Source: Actinomadura sp. NAK00032
GTDB taxonomy: Bacteria; Actinomycetota; Actinomycetes; Streptosporangiales; Streptosporangiaceae
Direction of reading: 5' to 3'
DNA: 64,000 nucleotides
Assembly (NCBI RefSeq): GCF_013364275.1
Contig: NZ_CP054932.1
Location: forward strand, 6,200,001-6,264,000
Below, one piece after another: positions 1-7,465 of this stretch. Numbering within the stretch: the stretch's first letter is position 1; every line of letters starts with the position of its first letter. The notes beneath the pieces were generated by a model. It ran no database searches. It was given only the letters and a program-made list of their open reading frames with translations, and had not been told where the DNA came from. Both the position numbers and the translations under genes were made by a program.

Positions 1-828
1 GCGCCGGTCCAGCTGGCCATCGACAAGGGCCTGTTCAAGGCCGAGGGCCTCACGGTCAAGACGCAGGTCATCCAGGGCGGCGCGGCGGGGATCCCGCTGC
101 TCAAGAGCGGCCGGCTCGACTTCAGCTTCGGCAACTACGTCTCGCTGTTCACGGCCGGCACCAAGGACCCGGGCTTCAAGCCGAAGATCGTGGCGGAGGG
201 GTTCCGGAGCGCGTCCAAGACCCACACCCTGATGGTGCGCGGCGACTCCCCGTACAAGACCATCAAGGACCTGGCGGGCAAGAAGGTCGCCGTCAACACC
301 AAGCGGAACATCAGCACGCTGCTGATCCGGGCCGCCGGGACGCCGGCGGGCGTGCAGTTCGACGAGGACAAGCAGTTCGTCGAGGTCGCGCCGCCGGCGA
401 TGGAGCAGGCGCTGAAATCCAAGAGCGTGGACGCCGTCCAGGCGATCGAGCCGTTCGGCACCCAGATGGCGGAGTCGATGGGCGCGCGGATGGTGGCCGA
501 CCTCGCCACCGGCAAGACCGCCGACCTCCCGATCGCCGGGTACGCCGCGACGGAGAAGTTCGTCAAGGAGAACCCGAAGACGGTCGCGGCGTTCCAGCGC
601 GCGCTCCAGAAGGCGCAGGGCATGGCCGCCGACCGCAAGGTGGTCGAGGCCGTCCTGCCGACGTACGCCAAGGGCATCAACGCGAAGGTCGCCGCGTCCA
701 TGAGCATGGGGACCTACCCGACGTCGATGGACGCCGCCGCCCTGCAGCGCGTGGCCGACCTGATGAGCGAGTTCCAGTACGTGGACAAGCCCATCGACGT
801 CAAGTCGTTCATCGCGCAGACTCCATGA
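1..828 (+). CDS. ABC transporter substrate-binding protein (NMT1/SsuA-like), 5' truncated
   Basis: The coding frame is open from the first base, so the start and signal peptide lie outside the window. The visible 275 residues read like the mature part of a periplasmic-type binding protein of the NMT1/THI5, SsuA and TauA group: 'AIDKGLF..EGL' near the start, then a 'DFSFGNY' segment, 'IKDLAGKKVAVN' and a C-terminal helical lobe. Such proteins are lipid-anchored solute receptors for sulfonates, nitrate, pyrimidine precursors or aromatic compounds. The stop overlaps the next start (ATGA at 825), so it is cotranscribed with the two permeases. The substrate cannot be told from sequence; the downstream flavin monooxygenase suggests an organic, possibly aromatic, compound. 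The family is confident, the ligand is not. Confidence 0.85.
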   Translation, partial: APVQLAIDKGLFKAEGLTVKTQVIQGGAAGIPLLKSGRLDFSFGNYVSLFTAGTKDPGFKPKIVAEGFRSASKTHTLMVRGDSPYKTIKDLAGKKVAVNTKRNISTLLIRAAGTPAGVQFDEDKQFVEVAPPAMEQALKSKSVDAVQAIEPFGTQMAESMGARMVADLATGKTADLPIAGYAATEKFVKENPKTVAAFQRALQKAQGMAADRKVVEAVLPTYAKGINAKVAASMSMGTYPTSMDAAALQRVADLMSEFQYVDKPIDVKSFIAQTP

Positions 829-1601
829 ACCTCCGCCGGATCGTTCTCGGTGCCGCCGGGGCGGTCGGCGTGGCCGCCGTCATCGAGACCCTGAGCCGTA
901 CCGGTCTCGTCGACGCGACCGCGCTGCCCCCGGCGTCCACCATCCTGCGGGAGGCGGGGCGGCTGGCGGTGGACGGGGAGTTCCTGGTGGACGTCGGGGC
1001 CACGCTCCGGGCGTGGTTCGGCGGGCTCGCGCTGGCGGTGCTCGTGGCGGTGCCGCTGGGCGTGCTGCTCGGCTCGGTGCCGCTGCTCGGCACCGCGGCC
1101 CGGGCCCTGGTCGAGCTGATGCGGCCGATCCCGTCGGTCGCGCTGATCCCGCTCGCCATCATCCTGTTCGCGGATCCCACCCGGATGAAGATGTCGCTGA
1201 TCTTCTACGCGTGCCTGTGGCCGATCCTCATCAACACGCTGTACGCGCTCCGCGACGTCGACCCGCTGGCCAAGGACAGCCTGCGCGCCTTCGGGTTCGG
1301 GACGCCGGCCGTGCTGTGGCGGGTGTCGCTGCCGAGCGCGGCGCCGTTCATCGCCACCGGCGTGCGGATCGCCGCGTCCGTCGCCCTCATCGTCGTGATC
1401 AGCACCGAGCTGTTCGCCGGCGGGGTCGACGGGGTGGGGATCTACCTGAGCGAGACCCAGTCCGGCGGGGGCCGCACCGACCTGCTGCTGGCCGGGGCGT
1501 GCTGGGCGGGCGTCCTCGGCCTGCTCGCCAACACGGGTCTGCTCGGCCTGCAGCGCGTCGCGTTCCGCTGGCACTCCGCCCGCGCGGAGGCCGCCGTATG
1601 A
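825..1601 (+). CDS. ABC transporter permease (SsuC/TauC type)
   Basis: A 258-residue hydrophobic protein with about six membrane segments and the binding-protein-dependent permease (BPD_transp_1) pattern. The EAA-like loop runs around 'RAFGFGTPAVLWRVSLPSAAPF', which contacts the ATPase. It would form half of the membrane channel of the importer encoded by this operon. The start ATG overlaps the upstream stop, and its stop overlaps the next ATG at 1598, giving tight translational coupling. Length is normal for the SsuC/TauC/NrtB group. Confidence 0.9.
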   Translation: MNLRRIVLGAAGAVGVAAVIETLSRTGLVDATALPPASTILREAGRLAVDGEFLVDVGATLRAWFGGLALAVLVAVPLGVLLGSVPLLGTAARALVELMRPIPSVALIPLAIILFADPTRMKMSLIFYACLWPILINTLYALRDVDPLAKDSLRAFGFGTPAVLWRVSLPSAAPFIATGVRIAASVALIVVISTELFAGGVDGVGIYLSETQSGGGRTDLLLAGACWAGVLGLLANTGLLGLQRVAFRWHSARAEAAV

Positions 1602-2455
1602 GCGCCGCGGGCACCGGGGCGCCGGCGGCCGGCACCGCGCGGCGGCCGGGCGCCGGGGCGGCGCGGGCGGCGCGCGGGTTCGCCGAGCGCGTCTGGCTCG
1701 TCGCCGTCGCCGCCGTGCTGTGGGAGGTCGTGACGCGGGCGGTGGAGGAGACCTACTTCCCGCCGCCCACGACGATCGCCGAGGCGCTGCGCGAGCTGTG
1801 GTTCGGCGGCCCCGCGTCGCACCTGTTCCTCACCGACAAGGCGCTGGACGACTTCGCCACGAGCCTCACCCACCTGTTCATCGGGTGGGCCGCCGCGGGC
1901 GCCGCCGGCGTCGCGATCGGCGCGGCGATCGGGCGCTCGGCGGTCCTCAACGACCTGCTGAACCCGGTGCTGGAGTTCCTGCGGGCGGTGCCGCCGCCGA
2001 CGCTGGTGCCGTTCTTCATCATGGTGTTCCAGCTCGGCGCGACCATGCAGGTCGTCACGATCGCGTTCGGCGTGGTGTGGCCGGTGCTGCTCAACACCGC
2101 CGAGGGCGTCCGCACCGTGGAGCCGCTGCAGCTGGACACGGCCCGCGTGTTCGGCGTCGGGCCCGGCCGCCGGCTGCTGGCGATCGTCCTGCCGGCGGCG
2201 GCGCCCAAGATCTTCGCGGGGCTGCGGGTGGCGCTGTCGTTCGCGCTGATCCTGATGGTCCTGTCCGAGCTGTTCGGCAGCACCGCGGGCATCGGCTCCG
2301 AGCTCATCGGCGCCCAGCGGTCCTTCGAACTGCCGCGGATGTGGGCGGCGATCGTGATGCTCGGCATCCTCGGCCTCCTCTTCAACGCCCTCTTCATGCT
2401 GCTGGAACGGCGCCTGCTGGCCTGGCACACGGGTGCGCAGAGGCTCGCCGGCTGA
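1598..2455 (+). CDS. ABC transporter permease (SsuC/TauC type), second subunit
   Basis: A 285-residue permease of the same family as its upstream neighbour but clearly different in sequence, so the channel is probably a heterodimer. After a short Ala/Gly/Arg-rich cytoplasmic N-terminus there are about six membrane segments. The ATPase-contact loop is 'RVFGVGPGRRLLAIVLPAAAP'. The start at ATG 1598 was chosen because it overlaps the preceding stop (ATGA); the open frame extends further upstream only as an antisense-like artefact inside the first permease gene. Two non-identical permeases are less usual for sulfonate importers and more like pyrimidine-precursor or aromatic-compound importers. 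Confidence 0.88.
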   Translation: MSAAGTGAPAAGTARRPGAGAARAARGFAERVWLVAVAAVLWEVVTRAVEETYFPPPTTIAEALRELWFGGPASHLFLTDKALDDFATSLTHLFIGWAAAGAAGVAIGAAIGRSAVLNDLLNPVLEFLRAVPPPTLVPFFIMVFQLGATMQVVTIAFGVVWPVLLNTAEGVRTVEPLQLDTARVFGVGPGRRLLAIVLPAAAPKIFAGLRVALSFALILMVLSELFGSTAGIGSELIGAQRSFELPRMWAAIVMLGILGLLFNALFMLLERRLLAWHTGAQRLAG

Positions 2456-2507
2456 TGCCCCCGCACCGAAGAACCGCACTGGAAATAACACAGAAAAGGC
2501 CTCCGAG

Positions 2508-3389
2508 ATGCTTCAGATAACCGGCCTCACCCACTCCTACGCCGACGGGCACCTGGCGCTCGACGGCCTCGACCTCACCGTCCCGGACGGCGAGCTGCTC
2601 AGCATCGTCGGGCCGTCCGGCTGCGGCAAGTCCACCCTGCTGCGCTGCATCGCCGGGCTGATCAGCCCGTCCGGCGGGACGCTGACGCTGGACGGCGCGC
2701 CCATCAACGGCGTGCCCGACGACCTCGCCGTGGTCTTCCAGGACTACAGCCGGTCGCTGTTCCCCTGGCTGACCGTCCGCGACAACGTGGCGCTGCCGCT
2801 GCGCCGGCGCGGGATGGCCCGCGCGGAGCGGCGCGCCGCCGCCGAGAAGGCGCTGGAGTCGGTGGGGCTGCCGGACGCGGGGCGCAAGTACCCGTGGCAG
2901 CTGTCGGGCGGCATGCAGCAGCGCGTGTCGATCGCGCGCGCCCTGGCCTACCGCCCGTCGCTGATGCTGATGGACGAGCCGTTCGGGTCCGTGGACGCCC
3001 AGACCCGGGAGGACCTGGAGGACCTCGTCCTCCAGGTGCACCGGACCGAGAAGATGACGATCCTGCTGGTCACCCACGACATCGACGAGAGCGTCTACGT
3101 CGGCGACCGCGTGGTGGTGCTGAACCGGGCCCCCGCCCGGGTGCACGCCGACCTGCGCGTCGAGCTGCCGTCGTCCCGCGACCAGATCGAGACGCGGGGG
3201 CTGCCGGACTTCGTCCGGCTCCGCGCCGAGGTGGGCCGGCTGGTCCGCGGCGGCGCCAAGGTGCCGGGGGCCGCCCCCACCACCGGGACGGCCGCGCCGC
3301 AGGGGCCGGAACCGGACGCCGACTCCGAAACGGCGGCCGGAGAGGAGATCATGACCAAGGCGGAGCCGGGCGGCAAGTCCGCGCGCTGA
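2508..3389 (+). CDS. ABC transporter ATP-binding protein (SsuB/TauB type)
   Basis: A 293-residue ATPase that powers the importer. Walker A is 'GPSGCGKST' near residue 39, the Q-loop is 'VVFQDYS', the signature is 'LSGGMQQR', Walker B is 'LMLMDEPFG' and the H-loop is 'LLVTHD'. All catalytic residues are present. The start at ATG 2508 follows an AGAAAAGG ribosome site, and translation from there matches family length; upstream in-frame codons would run into the permease end. The C-terminal 50 residues beyond the ATPase fold are a low-complexity Ala/Pro/Gly tail not usual in SsuB. A 52-base gap separates it from the permease. Confidence 0.92.
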   Translation: MLQITGLTHSYADGHLALDGLDLTVPDGELLSIVGPSGCGKSTLLRCIAGLISPSGGTLTLDGAPINGVPDDLAVVFQDYSRSLFPWLTVRDNVALPLRRRGMARAERRAAAEKALESVGLPDAGRKYPWQLSGGMQQRVSIARALAYRPSLMLMDEPFGSVDAQTREDLEDLVLQVHRTEKMTILLVTHDIDESVYVGDRVVVLNRAPARVHADLRVELPSSRDQIETRGLPDFVRLRAEVGRLVRGGAKVPGAAPTTGTAAPQGPEPDADSETAAGEEIMTKAEPGGKSAR

Positions 3390-3405
3390 CGGGGGAAGGG
3401 GATCG

Positions 3406-4668
3406 ATGCGCGTACTCGTGGCAGGGGCCGGGATCGGCGGGCTCACCACCGCGCTGAGCCTGCACGAGGCGGGCATCGAGGCGCTCGTCGTCGACTCGGC
3501 GGCCCGGCTGCGGCCGCTCGGCGTCGGCATCAACCTGCTCCCGCACGCCGTCCGCGAGCTGACCGAGCTGGGGCTCGGCGGCGCGCTGGCCGAGCTCGGC
3601 GTCCCCACCGGCGAGATGGTGCACTTCGACCGGTACGGCGGCCGGATCTGGGGGGAGCCGCGCGGCCGCGCGCTCGGCTACGACTGGCCGCAGTACTCCA
3701 TCCACCGCGGCGAGCTGCAGATGGCGCTGCTGGAGGCGGTGCTGGCGCGCCTCGGGAAGCGGTCCGTCCGCACCGGCACCGCGCTCGACGGCTTCGAGCA
3801 GGACGGCGCGCGGGTGCGGGCGCGGCTGGTCGACCGCGCGTCCGGCACCGCCGAGACCGTCGCGGCGGACGTGCTGGTCGGCGCGGACGGGCTGTACTCC
3901 GCGGTCCGCCGCGGGCTCTACCCGCGGGAGCCGGCGCCGCTGTGGAACGGCATCCGGATGTGGCGCGGCCTGACCGAGGGCGCGCCGTTCCTCACCGGGC
4001 GGACGCTGGCCGTGGCGGGCAGCAACACCGCCGCGAAGATCGTCGTCTACCCGATCTCGATGCGCGCCGAGCGGCGCGGGCGGGCGCTGCTGAACTGGGT
4101 CGCCGAGGTGAAGGTCGCCGGCGACGGGGCGGCCGGCGCCGCCGACTGGAACCGGGGCGGGCGGCTCGGCGACGTGCTCCCCCACTTCGCGGACTGGCGG
4201 TTCGGCTGGCTGGACGTCCCGGCGATGCTGGCCGGCGCGGCGGAGATCCTGGAGTACCCGATGGTCGACCGGGACCCGCTCGACCGGTGGACCTTCGGCC
4301 GGGTCACCCTGCTCGGCGACGCCGCGCACCCGATGTACCCGATCGGCTCCAACGGCGGGTCGCAGGCCGTCCTCGACGCCCGCGTCCTGGTGCACGAGCT
4401 GGTCCGGGCGGCCGACCCCGCCACCGGGCTGCTCGCCTACGAGAAGGAGCGCCGCGAGACGGCCAACGCGATCGTCCTGGCGTGCCGGGACATGCCGGCC
4501 GACCGCGTCCTGCACACCGTGAGCGAGCGCGCGCCGCACGGGTTCGAGCGGATCGAGGACGTCCTGTCCCCCGAGGAGCTGAGCGCGATCACCGGCGCCT
4601 ACCGGCAGACGTCGTTCTCCGACGTGGAGGCGCTCAACACGCGCCCGTCGTACTCGCCGCCGGGCTGA
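3406..4668 (+). CDS. FAD-dependent monooxygenase (PhzS/salicylate hydroxylase-like)
   Basis: A 420-residue flavoprotein of the class A aromatic hydroxylase fold. The dinucleotide-binding GxGxxG is in 'VAGAGIGGLTTAL' at the N-terminus, the DG motif is 'LVGADGLYSAVRR' in the middle, and the GD motif is 'VTLLGDAAHPMYPIGSNG' near residue 303. The extended 'GSNGGSQAVLDAR' form resembles the PhzS-type flavin-dependent oxidoreductases. It would use NAD(P)H and O2 to hydroxylate a ring or oxidise a heterocycle. It begins 16 bases after the ABC ATPase, so the operon probably imports and then oxidises the same compound; that link is inference. Its last 35 bases overlap the convergent TetR gene. Confidence 0.88.
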   Translation: MRVLVAGAGIGGLTTALSLHEAGIEALVVDSAARLRPLGVGINLLPHAVRELTELGLGGALAELGVPTGEMVHFDRYGGRIWGEPRGRALGYDWPQYSIHRGELQMALLEAVLARLGKRSVRTGTALDGFEQDGARVRARLVDRASGTAETVAADVLVGADGLYSAVRRGLYPREPAPLWNGIRMWRGLTEGAPFLTGRTLAVAGSNTAAKIVVYPISMRAERRGRALLNWVAEVKVAGDGAAGAADWNRGGRLGDVLPHFADWRFGWLDVPAMLAGAAEILEYPMVDRDPLDRWTFGRVTLLGDAAHPMYPIGSNGGSQAVLDARVLVHELVRAADPATGLLAYEKERRETANAIVLACRDMPADRVLHTVSERAPHGFERIEDVLSPEELSAITGAYRQTSFSDVEALNTRPSYSPPG

Positions 4669-5266
4669 CGGCGGCCAGGCGGGCGTCCATGGCCCGCGCC
4701 GCGCGGTCGTGGTAGGCGGGCTCGTCGTACAGGAGGGCGTGGGCCGCGCCGGTGCGGCAGAGGGCGTCCAGCTCGAACGCCAGCTGCGGGACGTCGGCGG
4801 ACTCCGCCAGCTCGCCGCGGTCGCGCGCTTCGGTGAGGCAGCGCTCCAGGAAGGCGTTCCAGTCGCGCTGGGAGCCCGCGATGGCGTCCCGGACGCGGCC
4901 GGGGCGGGCGTCGAACTCGGCCATCGTCGAGTGGAAGAAGCAGCCGCCGGGGAAGACGGGCTCGCGCTGGTAGCGCTGCCAGGCCTCCAGTAGCGCGCGG
5001 ACGCGGGGCAGGCCCTCCGGCGCGGCCAGGGCCGGCTTGACCACGTGCTCGCGGAACAGCTTCACCGCCTTGCGGACGGTGGCGAGTTGGAGCTCCTCCT
5101 TGGAGCCGAAGTGCGTGAAGACCCCGCTCTTGCTGATCCGCAGCTCGGTCGCGAGCCGGCCGATCGACAGCCCCTCCAGGCCCTCCGCCGAGGCGATGTC
5201 GGCGGCCCGGCAGAGGATGTCGTTGCGGGTCTGCTCGCCCTTCAGCAGCCGTCCGTCCGTCGTCAC
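4634..5266 (-). CDS. TetR/AcrR family regulator of the adjacent MFS exporter
   Basis: A protein of about 210 residues with an N-terminal TetR helix-turn-helix ('LATELRISKSGVFTHFGSKEELQLA') and a TetR_C_6-like ligand domain containing 'GGCFFHSTMAEFDARPGRVRDAI'. It faces the MFS gene across an intergenic region holding two copies of the operator core, so it very likely represses both genes. Start choice: an upstream GTG at 5281 lies inside the operator palindrome. The GTG at 5266 sits 6 bases after a CAGATT -10 that is 17 bases from a TTGACT -35, which fits leaderless transcription, so I prefer it. It overlaps the monooxygenase gene tail-to-tail by 35 bases. Confidence 0.85.
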   Translation of the reverse strand: MTTDGRLLKGEQTRNDILCRAADIASAEGLEGLSIGRLATELRISKSGVFTHFGSKEELQLATVRKAVKLFREHVVKPALAAPEGLPRVRALLEAWQRYQREPVFPGGCFFHSTMAEFDARPGRVRDAIAGSQRDWNAFLERCLTEARDRGELAESADVPQLAFELDALCRTGAAHALLYDEPAYHDRAARAMDARLAAVSPAASTTGAC

Positions 5267-5276
5267 CCGATAAATC

Positions 5277-5294
5277 TGCACGACCGTTCGTGCA
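5277..5294. promoter_or_regulatory. TetR operator 1 (perfect inverted repeat)
   Basis: TGCACGA-CCGT-TCGTGCA is a perfect 7-base inverted repeat with a 4-base spacer. It lies between the -35 (TTGACT, minus strand, about 5296-5301) and -10 of the tetR promoter, so bound protein would block the regulator's own transcription. The ACGA-CCGT-TCGT core recurs at 5345. Confidence 0.7.
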
Positions 5295-5314
5295 AAGTCA
5301 AGGCGCTCACCCCC

Positions 5315-5344
5315 TTGACGGCGGGGGTCCGGAGAGAAGAGTGT
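5315..5344 (+). promoter_or_regulatory. Predicted promoter of the MFS-SGNH operon
   Basis: TTGACG at 5315-5320 is a good -35. A weak -10 (GAGTGT, 5339-5344) lies 18 bases downstream, immediately before operator 2. The MFS gene follows with GGAGAGGA at 5367-5374 as ribosome site. Confidence 0.5.
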
Positions 5345-5356
5345 ACGACCGTTCGT
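5345..5356. promoter_or_regulatory. TetR operator 2
   Basis: ACGA-CCGT-TCGT repeats exactly the core of operator 1, 68 bases away. It abuts the -10 region of the exporter promoter, a typical repressor position. The shared core, including the same asymmetric spacer CCGT, supports one regulator binding both. Confidence 0.68.
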
Positions 5357-5381
5357 TTATTTTTCTGGAGAGGACCTCCCC

Positions 5382-6782
5382 ATGACCGCCGACACCACCG
5401 CGGCGCCGCCCCGCGCGGCCGGGGCGCGGCGGGACGTGCCCTGGCTGGCCGCCGGGGCGACGTTCCTGGCCATGCTGGACGCCACCGTGGCGAACCTGGC
5501 CGTCCCCGACCTGCACACCGACTTCCCGGGCAGCTCGCTGACCGGCCTCACCTGGGTGATCACCCTGTACGCCGCGCTGTTCGCGGCGCTGCTCGCCCCC
5601 GCCGGCCGGCTCGCCGACCTGGTCGGCCGGCGGTCGCTCTACCTGTGGGGCGCCGGGCTGTTCACGCTGGCCTCGCTGGCCTGTGCGCTGGCGCCGAACG
5701 TGCCCGTGCTGCTGGCGACGCGCGGCGTGCAGGGCGCCGCGGCCGCCGCGCTGATCCCCGCGTCCCTCGCCCTGCTGCTGCACGACACCCCCGCCGACCG
5801 GCGCGCGGGCGCGATCGGGCTGTGGAGCGCGGCGGGCGCGTTCGCCGCCGCGATCGGCCCCGGCCTCGGCGGCGTGCTGGTCGACCAGTTCGGCTGGCGG
5901 TCGCTGTTCGTCATCAACCTGCCGGTCGGCCTGGCGATGCTGCTCGGCGGGCTGCGGCTGCCGCGCGCCGCGCGCGGCGCCGGACGGCTCCCCGACCTCG
6001 CCGGGACGGTCCTGCTCGGCACCGGCATCGGCGGCGTCGCACTCGGCGTGACGCAGACCCAGGACTGGTCGTGGACGGACGCCCGCACGCTCGCGCTGCT
6101 GCTCGGCGGCGCGGCGCTCGTCGCCGCGGCGCTCTGGCGGTCCGCGCGGCACCCGGTGCCCGCGCTGGAGATCTCGCTGTGGCGCAACCGGCAGTTCGCC
6201 GCCGCGAACGCCGCCTCGTTCCTGTACGGAACGGCCCTGTACTCGTGGCTGCTGCTCGGCGTGCTGTACCTGACCTCCGAATGGCACTACTCGATCCTGA
6301 AGGCGGGCTTCGCCTCGACGCCCGGCGCGTTCACCGCGACCGCCGCCGCGATCACGATGGGCCGCCTGACCGGGCGCATCGGCGTCCGGCCCGCGGTGGT
6401 CGGCGGCGCGTCCATCATGGTCGCGGCGGGGATCTGGGCGGTCGCGTCGCTGCCCGCCGACCCGCACTTCCTCACGTTCTGGCTCCCCGTCGGCCTCCTG
6501 GTCGGGACCGGCATGGGGATGCTCACCACCGGCACCGCCTCGGCCGCCGCGCTGTCGGTCGGCCCGCTGCGGTTCGCCGGCGCCACCGGCCTCAACACCA
6601 CGGCGCGCCAGCTCGGCGGCGCGCTCGGCATCGCCGTCCTCGCCGCGATGCTGCCCGCTCGGGCGGTGCAGGACGACTACACCGCCGTCTACCTGTTCTG
6701 CACGCTGGCCGCCGCCGGCGCGGCCGTCGCCGGCCTGCTCCTGACCCTCCGGAGCGGCGCGTCCCCGAAGGAGAACTCATGA
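5382..6782 (+). CDS. MFS transporter, DHA2 (EmrB/QacA-like) drug exporter
   Basis: A 466-residue membrane protein with about 14 hydrophobic segments. The motif A loop is 'GRLADLVGRRSLYLWG' and the motif C-like segment 'GAFAAAIGPGLGGVLVDQFGWR' is typical of proton-driven drug antiporters of the DHA2 family. The start is set by a strong GGAGAGGA site 7 bases upstream. It is divergent from a TetR gene with shared operators and overlaps the next gene by ATGA, so it is an inducible export operon. The exported compound is unknown. Confidence 0.9.
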   Translation: MTADTTAAPPRAAGARRDVPWLAAGATFLAMLDATVANLAVPDLHTDFPGSSLTGLTWVITLYAALFAALLAPAGRLADLVGRRSLYLWGAGLFTLASLACALAPNVPVLLATRGVQGAAAAALIPASLALLLHDTPADRRAGAIGLWSAAGAFAAAIGPGLGGVLVDQFGWRSLFVINLPVGLAMLLGGLRLPRAARGAGRLPDLAGTVLLGTGIGGVALGVTQTQDWSWTDARTLALLLGGAALVAAALWRSARHPVPALEISLWRNRQFAAANAASFLYGTALYSWLLLGVLYLTSEWHYSILKAGFASTPGAFTATAAAITMGRLTGRIGVRPAVVGGASIMVAAGIWAVASLPADPHFLTFWLPVGLLVGTGMGMLTTGTASAAALSVGPLRFAGATGLNTTARQLGGALGIAVLAAMLPARAVQDDYTAVYLFCTLAAAGAAVAGLLLTLRSGASPKENS

Positions 6783-7465
6783 CCGAGACCGTCCTGTCGG
6801 AAGGGACCGACCCCGCCGTCCTGCCCGCCGCCGAGGCCGCCGCGATGCTGGCCGAAGCACCGTGGCGGCGGATGGTGACGATCGGGGACAGCGTCGCGGA
6901 GGGCGTCCGCGAGCCCGTGCCCGGCTACCGCGACCTGTCGTGGACGGACCGCGTCGAGGAGGCGCTGGGCGCGGTGGCACCGGGGTTCACCGCGCTCAAC
7001 CTCGGCCGCCGCGACCTGGTCGCCGCCGAGGTCCGCGCCGCGCAGCTCGAACCGGCGCTGGCGTTCGGGCCCGACCTGGCGTTCGTGGTCGCCGGCGGCA
7101 ACGACATGCTGCGCCCCGAGTTCGACACCGACGGGGTGCGGCGCGAGCTGGCCGCGATGATCTCCGCGTTCCGCGCCGCGGGGGCCGACGTCGTCACGAT
7201 CGGGCTCCTGGACATCACCGTCGCCGGGCTCGGCCCGGCGCGCTACCGGGAGGTCATGTCGTCGCGCACCCGCCGCCTGGCCGCGCTGACCGCCGACGTC
7301 GCCGCCGAGCTGGGGGCGCGCCACGTGCACAACCCGCCGGACCACCCGGTCGCCGCCGACCCCGGCATCTACAGCTCCGACCAGCTGCACCTGAACGCGC
7401 GGGGGCACGCGTTCGCCGCGGCCAACACGGTCCGCGCGCTGGCGGCTCACTTGGCGTCGGCGTAG
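6779..7465 (+). CDS. SGNH/GDSL-family hydrolase
   Basis: A 228-residue cytoplasmic SGNH hydrolase. Block I is 'TIGDSVAEG' with the nucleophile Ser, block III is 'VAGGNDMLRP' with the oxyanion Asn, and block V is 'SSDQLHLNARGH' with the catalytic Asp and His. There is no signal peptide. The ATGA overlap with the MFS gene shows coupled expression; this MFS-SGNH pairing suggests the hydrolase deacylates or detoxifies a compound the pump also exports, or one made by a competitor (inference). The 3' end overlaps the convergent polymerase gene by 19 bases. Confidence 0.85.
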   Translation: MTETVLSEGTDPAVLPAAEAAAMLAEAPWRRMVTIGDSVAEGVREPVPGYRDLSWTDRVEEALGAVAPGFTALNLGRRDLVAAEVRAAQLEPALAFGPDLAFVVAGGNDMLRPEFDTDGVRRELAAMISAFRAAGADVVTIGLLDITVAGLGPARYREVMSSRTRRLAALTADVAAELGARHVHNPPDHPVAADPGIYSSDQLHLNARGHAFAAANTVRALAAHLASA

